From Betaproteobacteria bacterium (GTDB lineage Bacteria > Pseudomonadota > Gammaproteobacteria > Burkholderiales > Casimicrobiaceae), in contig JAOUIA010000001.1 of NCBI GenBank assembly GCA_029884335.1, positions 62,001-126,000 of the forward strand: a stretch of DNA of 64,000 nt, written 5' to 3'. Shown one piece after another: positions 56,572-64,000 of this stretch; the stretch's first letter is position 1, and each line of letters opens with the position of its first letter. The notes beneath the pieces were generated by a model. It ran no database searches. It saw nothing but the letters and a program-made list of their open reading frames with translations, and was not told where the DNA came from. The position numbers were made by a program, and so were the translations under genes.

Positions 56572-59412
56572 ATGGGCAGCATGAAGGAACTCGAGTCGTC
56601 GTCGACGCTGTTCGGCGCCAACGCCCCGTTCATCGAGGAGCTCTACGAGAGCTACCTCGCGGACCCGCAGGCGGTCTCGGCCGAGTGGCGCGCGTACTTC
56701 GACGAGCTGCGCGGCGGCGCCGCGGACGTGGCGCACGCGCCGGTGGTCGAGTCGTTCCGCGAGCTCGCCCGCAGCCGCAAGGCGGCCTACGCGATGGTCG
56801 ACTCGGCGTCGATGCACAAGCAGGTGCTCGTCCTGCAGATGATCGGCAAGTTCCGCACGCTGGGGATGTTCCTCGCCGACCTCGACCCGCTCAAGCACAC
56901 GCAGCAGCCGTACATCGCCGAACTCGACGTCGCCACCTGGGGCTTCAGCGAGGCGGACATGGACACCGAGTTCGACGTGGGCTCGTTCCGCGCGGGGCCC
57001 GCGCGGATGCGCCTGCGCGACATCGTCGCCGCGCTGCAGGACACGTACTGCCGCACGTTCGGCGCCGAGTACATGTACATCGCCGACACGCCGACGAAGC
57101 GCTTCCTGCAGGAGCGGCTCGAGCCGGTGCGCGCGCGGCCGGGCTACGACGCCGCGCGCAAGCGCCACATCCTCGAGCGCCTCACCGCCGCGGAGACGCT
57201 CGAGCGCTACCTGCACACGAAGTACGTCGGGCAGAAGCGCTTCTCGGGCGAGGGCGGTGAGACGCTGATCCCCCTGCTCGACCACCTGATCCAGGTCGCG
57301 GGCGCCGCGGGCGTGCAGGAGACCGTGATCGGCATGGCGCACCGCGGCCGGCTCAACGTGCTGGTCAACACGTTCGGCAAGATGCCGGCGGACCTGTTCA
57401 GCGAGTTCGAGGGCAAGCAGGCGCAGGCGCTCTCCGCCGGCGACGTCAAGTACCACCAGGGCTTCTCGTCGGACGTGATCACGCCCGGCGGCCCGATGCA
57501 CATCACGCTCGCGTTCAATCCCTCGCACCTCGAGGCCGTGAACCCCGTCGTCGAGGGCAGCGTGCGCGCGCGCCAGCACCGCCGCGGCGACGCGACCGGC
57601 GGAGAGGTGCTGCCCGTGCTGATCCACGGCGACGCCGCGATCGCGGGGCAGGGCGTGCTGCAGGAAGTGCTGAACATGGCGGCCACGCGCGGCTACCGCA
57701 CCGGCGGCACGATCCACGTCGTCGTGAACAACCAGATCGGCTTCACCACGTCGGACCCGCGCGACACGCGCGGCACGCCGTTTTGCACCGACATCGCGAA
57801 GATGGTCGACGCGCCGGTGTTCCACGTGAACGCCGACGACCCGGAGGTGTGCCTGTTCGCCGCGGAGCTCGCGATGGAGTACCGCCGGCGCTTCCGCCGC
57901 GACGTGTTCATCGACCTCGTCTGCTTCCGCCGGCTCGGCCACAACGAGGCGGACGAGCCGATGGTCACGCAGCCGCTCATGTACCGCAAGATCGCCGCGC
58001 ATCCCGGCACGCGCGCGCTGTACGCGCGCCGCCTCGAGGCCGAGGGCGTGATCGCCGCGGGCGAGGCGGACGCGATGATCGCCGAGTTCCGGGCGGAGAT
58101 GGACAAGGGGCACCACACGAACCGCACGATCCTGGCGAACTACAAGCGGCCGTTCGCCACCGACTGGTCGTCGCTCAAGGGGCGCCACTGGACCGTCGGC
58201 CACGACTCGACGTTCCCGATGGCGCGCCTGAAGGAGCTCGGGCTCAAGGTGGCGAGCGTGCCCGAGGGCTTCAGGCTGCACGGCCGCGTCGAGCGCGTGC
58301 TCGCGGACCGGCGCGCGATGGCGGAGGGCACGCTGCCCCTGGACTGGGGCATGGGCGAGACGCTCGCCTACGCCACGCTGCTCGACCAGGGCATCGGCGT
58401 GCGGCTGTCCGGCGAGGACGTCGGGCGCGGGACGTTCAGCCACCGCCACGCGGTGCTGCACCCGCAGGACCGCGAGGAGCGCGGCGCCGGCTCGCACGTG
58501 CCGCTCGCCCACCTGAGGGAAGGCCAGCCGACGTTCGAGGTGTTCGACTCGGTGCTGTCCGAGTACGGCGTGCTGGGCTTCGAGTACGGCTACTCGACCT
58601 CCGATCCGGGGCGGCTCGTCGTGTGGGAGGCGCAGTTCGGCGACTTCGCCAACGTCGCGCAGGTCGTCATCGACCAGTTCATCGCCGCCGGCGAGGTGAA
58701 GTGGGGCCGCATCTGCGGGCTCGTCCTGCTGCTGCCGCACGGCTACGAAGGCCAGGGCCCGGAGCACTCGTCCGCGCGCCCCGAGCGCTTCCTGCAGCTC
58801 TGCGCGGAGCACAACATGCAGGTGTGCGTGCCGACGACGCCGGCGCAGATCTTCCACCTGCTGCGCCGGCAGATGCTGCGCCCTTACCGCAAGCCGCTGG
58901 TCGTCATGAGCCCGAAGAGCCTGCTGCGCCACAAGGAGGCGGTGAGCTCGCTCGGGGAGCTGGCGGAGGGGCGCTTCCACAACGTGATCGGCGAGGTCGG
59001 GAAGGTGAACGCGAAGAAGGTGCGGCGCGTGATCGCCTGCTCGGGCAAGGTCTACTACGAGCTGGCGGCGTACCGGCGGGAGCACGCGATCGGCGACGTC
59101 GCGATCGTCCGCTTCGAGCAGCTCTACCCGTTCCCGCACGACGCGTTCAAGGAGGCGCTGGCCCCCTTCGCGAACGTGAAGGAGGTGGTCTGGTGCCAGG
59201 AGGAGCCGCAGAACCAGGGGGCGTGGTACCGGCTGCGCGCGTACCTTCGCAACGACATGCCCGCGGGCGCGGTGCTCGCGTACGCCGGCCGCCCGGTGAG
59301 CGCGTCGCCCGCGGTCGGCTACCTGTCGAAGCACAACGCGCAGCAGAAGGCGCTCATCGAGGACGCGTTCGGGGACACGCTCGCCGACGGCGAGATGCTC
59401 GTCCGGACCTGA
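56572..59412 (+). CDS. sucA: 2-oxoglutarate dehydrogenase E1 component
   Basis: A 946-residue TPP enzyme that decarboxylates 2-oxoglutarate. The N-terminal E2-binding segment ([20 protein letters not shown]), the TPP region ([17 protein letters not shown] near 253 and [11 protein letters not shown] near 350), and the C-terminal [10 protein letters not shown] are all in place. The ATG at 56572 has GGAG 5 nt upstream; a second ATG 9 nt on is too far. The length is normal. Confidence 0.97.
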   Translation: MGSMKELESSSTLFGANAPFIEELYESYLADPQAVSAEWRAYFDELRGGAADVAHAPVVESFRELARSRKAAYAMVDSASMHKQVLVLQMIGKFRTLGMFLADLDPLKHTQQPYIAELDVATWGFSEADMDTEFDVGSFRAGPARMRLRDIVAALQDTYCRTFGAEYMYIADTPTKRFLQERLEPVRARPGYDAARKRHILERLTAAETLERYLHTKYVGQKRFSGEGGETLIPLLDHLIQVAGAAGVQETVIGMAHRGRLNVLVNTFGKMPADLFSEFEGKQAQALSAGDVKYHQGFSSDVITPGGPMHITLAFNPSHLEAVNPVVEGSVRARQHRRGDATGGEVLPVLIHGDAAIAGQGVLQEVLNMAATRGYRTGGTIHVVVNNQIGFTTSDPRDTRGTPFCTDIAKMVDAPVFHVNADDPEVCLFAAELAMEYRRRFRRDVFIDLVCFRRLGHNEADEPMVTQPLMYRKIAAHPGTRALYARRLEAEGVIAAGEADAMIAEFRAEMDKGHHTNRTILANYKRPFATDWSSLKGRHWTVGHDSTFPMARLKELGLKVASVPEGFRLHGRVERVLADRRAMAEGTLPLDWGMGETLAYATLLDQGIGVRLSGEDVGRGTFSHRHAVLHPQDREERGAGSHVPLAHLREGQPTFEVFDSVLSEYGVLGFEYGYSTSDPGRLVVWEAQFGDFANVAQVVIDQFIAAGEVKWGRICGLVLLLPHGYEGQGPEHSSARPERFLQLCAEHNMQVCVPTTPAQIFHLLRRQMLRPYRKPLVVMSPKSLLRHKEAVSSLGELAEGRFHNVIGEVGKVNAKKVRRVIACSGKVYYELAAYRREHAIGDVAIVRFEQLYPFPHDAFKEALAPFANVKEVVWCQEEPQNQGAWYRLRAYLRNDMPAGAVLAYAGRPVSASPAVGYLSKHNAQQKALIEDAFGDTLADGEMLVRT

Positions 59413-59425
59413 CGGGAAGAGTTCA

Positions 59426-60652
59426 ATGCGAGTCGAAGTCAAGGTGCCGCAGCTGCCGGAGTCGGTGGCCGAGGCCACGCTGGTCAGCTGGCACAGGAAG
59501 CCGGGCGAGGCGGTCCGGCGCGACGAGAACCTGGTCGACGTCGAGACGGACAAGGTGGTGCTCGAGCTCCCGGCGCCTTCCGATGGCGTGCTTGCGGAGA
59601 TCGTCAGGGGCGACGGGTCGACGGTCACTTCGGGCGAGGTGATCGCGATCCTCGACACCGACGCGAAGCCTGCGGCCGCGCCCGCGCCGGCGGCGAAGAC
59701 CGCGGCGAGCGCTCCTGCCCCCCCGGCAGCCGAGGCAAGAACGGCGCTTCCCGCTGCGCGCAAGTTGATGGCCGAGCAGGGCGTGGCCGCCGCCGACGTC
59801 ACGGGCACCGGCCGCGGCGGGCGCATCACGAAGGGCGACGTCGTCGCGGCCGCGCAGGCGAGGCCCGCGGCGCCGCAGGCGGCGTCGGCGCCGGCCCCCG
59901 CTCCGAAGGCGCCGGCCGCGCCGGCGGTCGCCCTTCCCGCGCGCCTCTCGGGGCGTCCCGAGCAGCGCGTGCCGATGTCGCGCCTGCGCCAGCGGGTGGC
60001 CGAGCGGCTGGTGCAATCGCAGTCCACCGCGGCGATCCTGACGACGTTCAACGAAGTGAACATGCAGCCGGTCATCGAGCTGCGCAACCGCCACAAGGAC
60101 CGCTTCGAGAAGGAGCACGGCGTCAAGCTCGGCTTCATGGGCTTCTTCGTGAAGGCCGCCGTGCACGCGCTCAGGAAGTTCCCGCTGGTGAACGCCTCGA
60201 TCGACGGCGCCGACATCGTCTACCACGGGTACTACGACGTCGGCATCGCGGTGGGCAGCCCGCGCGGCCTGGTCGTGCCGATCGTGCGCGACGCCGACCA
60301 GCTGTCGATCGCCGAGATCGAGAAGCAGATCGCCGACTTCGGCAAGCGCGCGCAGGAGGGCAAGCTCACCGTCGAGGAGCTGACCGGCGGCACCTACACG
60401 ATCAGCAACGGCGGCGTGTTCGGCTCGATGCTGTCCACGCCGATCATCAACCCGCCGCAGTCGGCGATCCTCGGCGTGCACGCGACGAAGGACCGCGCGG
60501 TGGTGGAGAACGGGCAGGTCGTCGTGCGCCCGATGAACTACCTCGCGCAGTCCTACGACCACCGCATCATCGACGGCCGCGAGGCGGTGCTCTCGCTGGT
60601 TGCCATCAAGGAAGCGCTGGAGGATCCGGCGCGGCTCCTCCTCGATCTGTGA
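59426..60652 (+). CDS. sucB: Dihydrolipoyl succinyltransferase (E2)
   Basis: A 408-residue E2 core. The lipoyl domain has the Lys in [14 protein letters not shown] near residue 43; an Ala/Pro linker; the E1/E3-binding domain ([27 protein letters not shown]) near 110-145; a second linker; and the catalytic domain with [12 protein letters not shown] near 378 (HxxxDG). It starts 13 nt after sucA. Confidence 0.96.
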   Translation: MRVEVKVPQLPESVAEATLVSWHRKPGEAVRRDENLVDVETDKVVLELPAPSDGVLAEIVRGDGSTVTSGEVIAILDTDAKPAAAPAPAAKTAASAPAPPAAEARTALPAARKLMAEQGVAAADVTGTGRGGRITKGDVVAAAQARPAAPQAASAPAPAPKAPAAPAVALPARLSGRPEQRVPMSRLRQRVAERLVQSQSTAAILTTFNEVNMQPVIELRNRHKDRFEKEHGVKLGFMGFFVKAAVHALRKFPLVNASIDGADIVYHGYYDVGIAVGSPRGLVVPIVRDADQLSIAEIEKQIADFGKRAQEGKLTVEELTGGTYTISNGGVFGSMLSTPIINPPQSAILGVHATKDRAVVENGQVVVRPMNYLAQSYDHRIIDGREAVLSLVAIKEALEDPARLLLDL

Positions 60653-60767
60653 TCCTGCCGGAACGGGGCCGGGGACCGGGGGCGGAGACCGGGCGTCCGG
60701 GTTCCCGTCCCGCTGAGGCGCCCGCCCTTCAACTCCAGTCCCCGGCTACCCGCAACTTCCTCTCGCC

Positions 60768-62198
60768 ATGCCAGACACCTACGACGTAGCGGTCATCGGC
60801 GCCGGCCCCGGCGGCTACATCGCCGCGATCCGCGCCGCGCAACTCGGCTTTTCGGTCGCGTGCATCGACGACTGGACGCGCGCCGACGGGAAGCCTGCGC
60901 CGGGAGGCACGTGCACGAACGTCGGGTGCATCCCCAGCAAGGCGCTGCTGCAGTCCTCCGAGCACTACGAGCACGCCGGCCACGCGTTCGCCGAGCACGG
61001 CATCGACGTCAAGGGCCTGGCGATCGACGTCGGGCGCATGCTCGCGCGCAAGGAGAAGGTCGTCGCGCAGAACAACGACGGCATCCTGTACCTGTTCAGG
61101 AAGAACAAGGTGAAGTTCGTGCATGGCCGCGGCGCGTTCGCCGGCGGCAGCGCGAAGGACGGCTGGCTGCTCGCGGTCGAAGGGCCGCAGGCCGGCGAGA
61201 TCCGCGCGAAGCACGTGATCGTCGCCACCGGCAGCAAGCCGCGCCCGCTGCCGGGTGCGCCGTTCGACAGCGTGCGCGTGCTCGACAACGCCGGCGCGCT
61301 GACGATTCCCGAGGTCCCGAGACGCCTGGGCGTGGTCGGCGCCGGCGTCATCGGCCTCGAGATGGGCAGCGTGTGGCGGCGGCTCGGCGCCGAGGTCACC
61401 GTGCTCGAAGCGCTGCCGGCTTTCCTCGGCGCGGCCGACGAGGCGGTGGCGAAGGAAGCGCAGAAGCTCTTCGCCAGGCAGGGCCTCGCGATCCACCTCG
61501 GGGTCTCGATCACCTCCGTCAAGGCCGGAAGGAGCGGCGTCAAGGTCGACTGGAACGACGCCGGCGGCGCGGCGCAGTCGGCGGCTTTCGACCGGCTGAT
61601 CGTTTCGATCGGTCGCGTCCCGAACACCGAAGGGCTCAACGCGGCGGCCGTGGGGCTAGCCATCGACGAGCGCGGCTTCGTCGCCGTCGACGGCGAGTGC
61701 CGGACCAACCTGCCGCAGGTGTGGGCGGTCGGCGACGTCGTGCGCGGGCCGATGCTCGCTCACAAGGCCGAGGAGGAGGGTGTCGCCGTCGCCGAGCGCA
61801 TCGCCGGGCAGCACGGGCACGTCGACTTCGACACCGTGCCGTGGGTGATCTACACCTCGCCGGAGATCGCCTGGGTCGGGCGCACCGAGCAGCAGCTCAA
61901 GGCCGCGGGAGTCGCCTACCGCGCGGGCTCGTTCCCGTTCGCGGCCAACGGCCGCGCGCGGGCGCTCGGCGACACCAGCGGCTTCGTGAAGATCCTCGCG
62001 GACGCTGCGACGGACCGCATCCTCGGCGTGCACGTGATCGGCCCGTTCGCGAGCGAGCTCATCGCCGAGGGCGTGGTGGCCATGGAGTTCGGCGCGTCGT
62101 CCGAGGACCTGGCACGCATCTGCCACGCGCACCCGTCGCTCTCCGAGGCGACGAAGGAAGCCGCGCTCGCGGTGGACAAGCGCACGCTCAACCTCTGA
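60768..62198 (+). CDS. lpdA: Dihydrolipoamide dehydrogenase (E3)
   Basis: A 476-residue flavoenzyme that reoxidises the lipoyl group of E2. FAD motif [19 protein letters not shown] near residue 8, redox disulfide [16 protein letters not shown] near 47, NAD motif [19 protein letters not shown] near 187, and the catalytic His in [16 protein letters not shown] near 452. The 115-nt gap before it has no clear regulatory element beyond GC hairpins. Confidence 0.96.
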   Translation: MPDTYDVAVIGAGPGGYIAAIRAAQLGFSVACIDDWTRADGKPAPGGTCTNVGCIPSKALLQSSEHYEHAGHAFAEHGIDVKGLAIDVGRMLARKEKVVAQNNDGILYLFRKNKVKFVHGRGAFAGGSAKDGWLLAVEGPQAGEIRAKHVIVATGSKPRPLPGAPFDSVRVLDNAGALTIPEVPRRLGVVGAGVIGLEMGSVWRRLGAEVTVLEALPAFLGAADEAVAKEAQKLFARQGLAIHLGVSITSVKAGRSGVKVDWNDAGGAAQSAAFDRLIVSIGRVPNTEGLNAAAVGLAIDERGFVAVDGECRTNLPQVWAVGDVVRGPMLAHKAEEEGVAVAERIAGQHGHVDFDTVPWVIYTSPEIAWVGRTEQQLKAAGVAYRAGSFPFAANGRARALGDTSGFVKILADAATDRILGVHVIGPFASELIAEGVVAMEFGASSEDLARICHAHPSLSEATKEAALAVDKRTLNL

Positions 62199-62200
62199 CG

Positions 62201-63301
62201 GTGCCCGGCTCCCTCGACGCGGCGCTCGCCGCGCGCGGCTTCGCGCTCGACGCGTCGCAGCGCGAGGCGGCGGCGCGGCTGCAGCGGCTGTCCGACGAAC
62301 TGGCGGCGTTCCGCGCCGCGCGCGAGTCGCGCCTGCGTCGCGTGTTCAGCCCGCCGCAGGTGCCGCGCGGCGTCTACCTGTGGGGAGGCGTCGGGCGCGG
62401 CAAGAGCCTGCTGATGGACGCGTTCTTCGTCGCGGTCCCGATCCGGCGCAAGGAGCGCGTGCACTTCCACGCCTTCATGCGCGACGTGCACGACGAGCTC
62501 GCCGCGCTCAAGCGCGAGGCGGATCCGCTGGCCAGCGTCGCCGCGCGCATCGCCCGCCGCCACCGGCTGGTGTGCTTCGACGAGTTCCACGTCTCGGACA
62601 TCGCCGACGCCATGATCCTCGGCCGCCTCCTCGCTGCGCTGCTGGACCTCGGCGTCGTCTTCGTGACGACCTCCAACTACCCGCCGTCGCGGCTCTACCC
62701 GGACGGCCTGCAGCGGCAGAACTTCCTGCCCACCATCGACCTGATCGAGGAACGGCTCGACGTCGTCGAAGTGGACGGCGGCGTCGACTACCGCCTGCGC
62801 GCGCTCGAGCAGGCCAACGCGTACCACGTGCCGGCGGACGCCGCGGCGGAGGCCGCGATGGCGCGGACGTTCGACGCGCTGGCGACCGGGCCCGACGAGC
62901 CGCCGGACCTCGCGATCGAGGGGCGCACGATCCGGGCGAAGCGCCGGGCCGGCGCGGCCGCGTGGTTCGACTTCGCCGCGCTGTGCGAGGGTCCGCGCTC
63001 GCAGCGCGACTACCTCGAGCTCGCTCGCCGCTTCGCCGTGATGCTGGTGTCCGGCGTGCCGCGCATGGGCGCGGCGCAGGCGGACGCGGCGCGCCGGTTC
63101 ACCTGGCTGGTGGACATCCTGTACGATCATCGCGTGAAGCTCGTCGTGTCCGCCGACGCTCCCGCCGACGCGCTGTTCGTCGAGGGGCGCAACGCCCACG
63201 AGTTCGCGCGAACGGCGAGCCGGCTCGCCGAGATGCGCTCGCACGGCTACATGGCGCTCGCGCACGCGAGCGAGGAGGCGCCGGCCGCGCCCGGCGCCTG
63301 A
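62201..63301 (+). CDS. zapE: Cell division protein ZapE (AFG1-like ATPase)
   Basis: A 366-residue AFG1-type ATPase; ZapE acts at the division ring in E. coli. Walker A is LWGGVGRGKSLLMDA near residue 58, the conserved FHAFMRDVH near 88, and Walker B CFDEFHVSDIADAM near 125; sensor region TTSNYPPSRLYPDGLQR follows. The GTG at 62201 begins 2 nt after the lpdA stop. Its position at the end of the odh genes is common in Betaproteobacteria. Confidence 0.94.
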   Translation: MPGSLDAALAARGFALDASQREAAARLQRLSDELAAFRAARESRLRRVFSPPQVPRGVYLWGGVGRGKSLLMDAFFVAVPIRRKERVHFHAFMRDVHDELAALKREADPLASVAARIARRHRLVCFDEFHVSDIADAMILGRLLAALLDLGVVFVTTSNYPPSRLYPDGLQRQNFLPTIDLIEERLDVVEVDGGVDYRLRALEQANAYHVPADAAAEAAMARTFDALATGPDEPPDLAIEGRTIRAKRRAGAAAWFDFAALCEGPRSQRDYLELARRFAVMLVSGVPRMGAAQADAARRFTWLVDILYDHRVKLVVSADAPADALFVEGRNAHEFARTASRLAEMRSHGYMALAHASEEAPAAPGA

Positions 63302-63342
63302 CGACCCCGTTCATTCCGCACACCGGAGAGGAGACAGACCCC

Positions 63343-64000
63343 GTGCACAAGTTCAAGGCCTACCGGACTTTCCAGGACGAGGCGAAGGCCGTCGCGAGCC
63401 GCTTCGTCGAGATGACGCTCGGCGAGCTGGACCCGGGCGACGTGGTCGTGCGGACGAAGTACTCGACGATCAACTACAAGGACGCGCTGTCGTACAACGG
63501 CGCCGGCCGGATCATGCGCAAGTACCCGACGAACGCCGGCATCGACATGGCCGGCACGGTCGAATCGTCGGCCGACGCGCGCTTCCGGCGCGGCGACAAG
63601 GTGATCGTGCACGGCTACGACATGGGCGTGTCGCACGACGGCGGCTACAGCGAGTACGTGCGCGTGCCGGGCGACTGGGTCGTGCGGCGCCCCGAGAGCA
63701 TGACGGCGTTCGACGCGATGACGATGGGCACGGCGGGCTACACCGCGGCGCTGGCGATCATGCTGATGGAGCACAACGGCCTCAAGCCGGGCAACGGCCC
63801 CGTTGCCGTCACCGGCGCGACGGGCGGCGTCGGCTCGGTCGCCGTCGAGATCCTCGCCAAGTCGGGCTACGAGGTCGTCGCGATCACCGGCAAGCCGGAG
63901 GAGCGCAGCTACCTGCTGGGCCTGGGCGCGAAGGAGGTGCTCGACCGGCGCACGATCGACGCAGGCAAGCTGAAGCCGCTGGAGAAGGCAACCTGGGCGG
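63343..64000 (+). CDS. acuI: YhdH/AcuI-like quinone oxidoreductase, 3' end cut
   Basis: The first 219 codons of a zinc-free medium-chain reductase that goes on past the window end. The start FKAYRTFQDEAKAVASRFVE and ELDPGDVVVRTKYSTINYKD, then AGIDMAGTVESSAD and GTAGYTAALAIMLME, are typical of acrylyl-CoA reductase AcuI/YhdH (NADPH-dependent). The NADPH motif VTGATGGVGSVAVEIL is near 155. The GTG at 63343 has GAGGAG about 11 nt upstream. AcuI would convert acrylyl-CoA to propionyl-CoA, which the prp genes here could use. Confidence 0.9.
   Translation, partial: MHKFKAYRTFQDEAKAVASRFVEMTLGELDPGDVVVRTKYSTINYKDALSYNGAGRIMRKYPTNAGIDMAGTVESSADARFRRGDKVIVHGYDMGVSHDGGYSEYVRVPGDWVVRRPESMTAFDAMTMGTAGYTAALAIMLMEHNGLKPGNGPVAVTGATGGVGSVAVEILAKSGYEVVAITGKPEERSYLLGLGAKEVLDRRTIDAGKLKPLEKATWA

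Overview
The window is a very GC-rich (about 70% by eye) bacterial chromosome segment, almost fully coding, most likely from a betaproteobacterium related to Burkholderiales. The strongest taxonomic cue is gene order: malate dehydrogenase and methylcitrate-cycle genes run one way from a GntR regulator, and sdhCDAB-sdhE-gltA-odhA-odhB-lpd-zapE run the other way. An IPTL-CTERM-like surface protein, TtcA, single-chain indolepyruvate oxidoreductase and dispersed short palindromic repeats fit the same group. I see no rRNA, tRNA, CRISPR array, prophage or transposase gene. The last gene (yhdH/acuI-like) is cut by the right edge.

Layout. 1-3.3 kb: an exported crystallin/glycine-zipper protein, an XRE regulator, a small exported protein and a GNAT acetyltransferase. 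3.3-9.1 kb (minus): class Ia ribonucleotide reductase, with nrdA and nrdB separated by two small genes and two NrdR-like boxes upstream of nrdA. 9.1-14.2 kb: PdeM nuclease and a DEXH helicase of the ligase-associated repair set, with hydroxypyruvate isomerase and an SDR between them. 14.4-19.5 kb: an IPTL-CTERM-like protein facing two tandem S9 prolyl oligopeptidases. 19.6-24.0 kb: a fused indolepyruvate:ferredoxin oxidoreductase and a carboxylesterase. 24.0-26.2 kb (minus): a four-gene operon of an SPFH protein, a DUF1648 membrane protein, a ribbon-helix-helix protein and a glycine-rich decapeptide-repeat protein. 26.4-31.8 kb: a LysR regulator divergent from a 2-oxoacid oxidoreductase operon whose FAD/NAD subunit is fused to a two-cluster ferredoxin domain. 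31.9-42.3 kb: a double-thioredoxin protein, an orphan ABC binding protein, KDPG aldolase and KDG kinase, MsrB, MFS, SDR, GST, TtcA, an orphan ParA with a small HTH protein, and two small envelope proteins. 42.5-50.1 kb (minus): mdh-prpB-prpC-mliC-like-prpD-acnA. 50.5-63.3 kb (plus): gntR, then the succinate dehydrogenase / citrate synthase / 2-oxoglutarate dehydrogenase cluster and zapE.

How it works together. The right third encodes most of the TCA cycle plus the methylcitrate cycle for propionyl-CoA, probably under the divergent GntR regulator through two tandem operator-like sites 32 bp apart. The two TPP/Fe-S 2-oxoacid oxidoreductases add ferredoxin- or NAD-linked acyl-CoA formation from 2-oxoacids.

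The least explained material is (i) a 27-bp repeat found as inverted pairs at three convergent gene junctions, where in two cases it supplies stop codons; (ii) a second palindrome family at another convergent junction; (iii) a duplicated NrdA C-terminal coding segment around a CG palindrome; and (iv) the SPFH/decapeptide-repeat operon. All functions are read from sequence motifs alone; no database search was possible.
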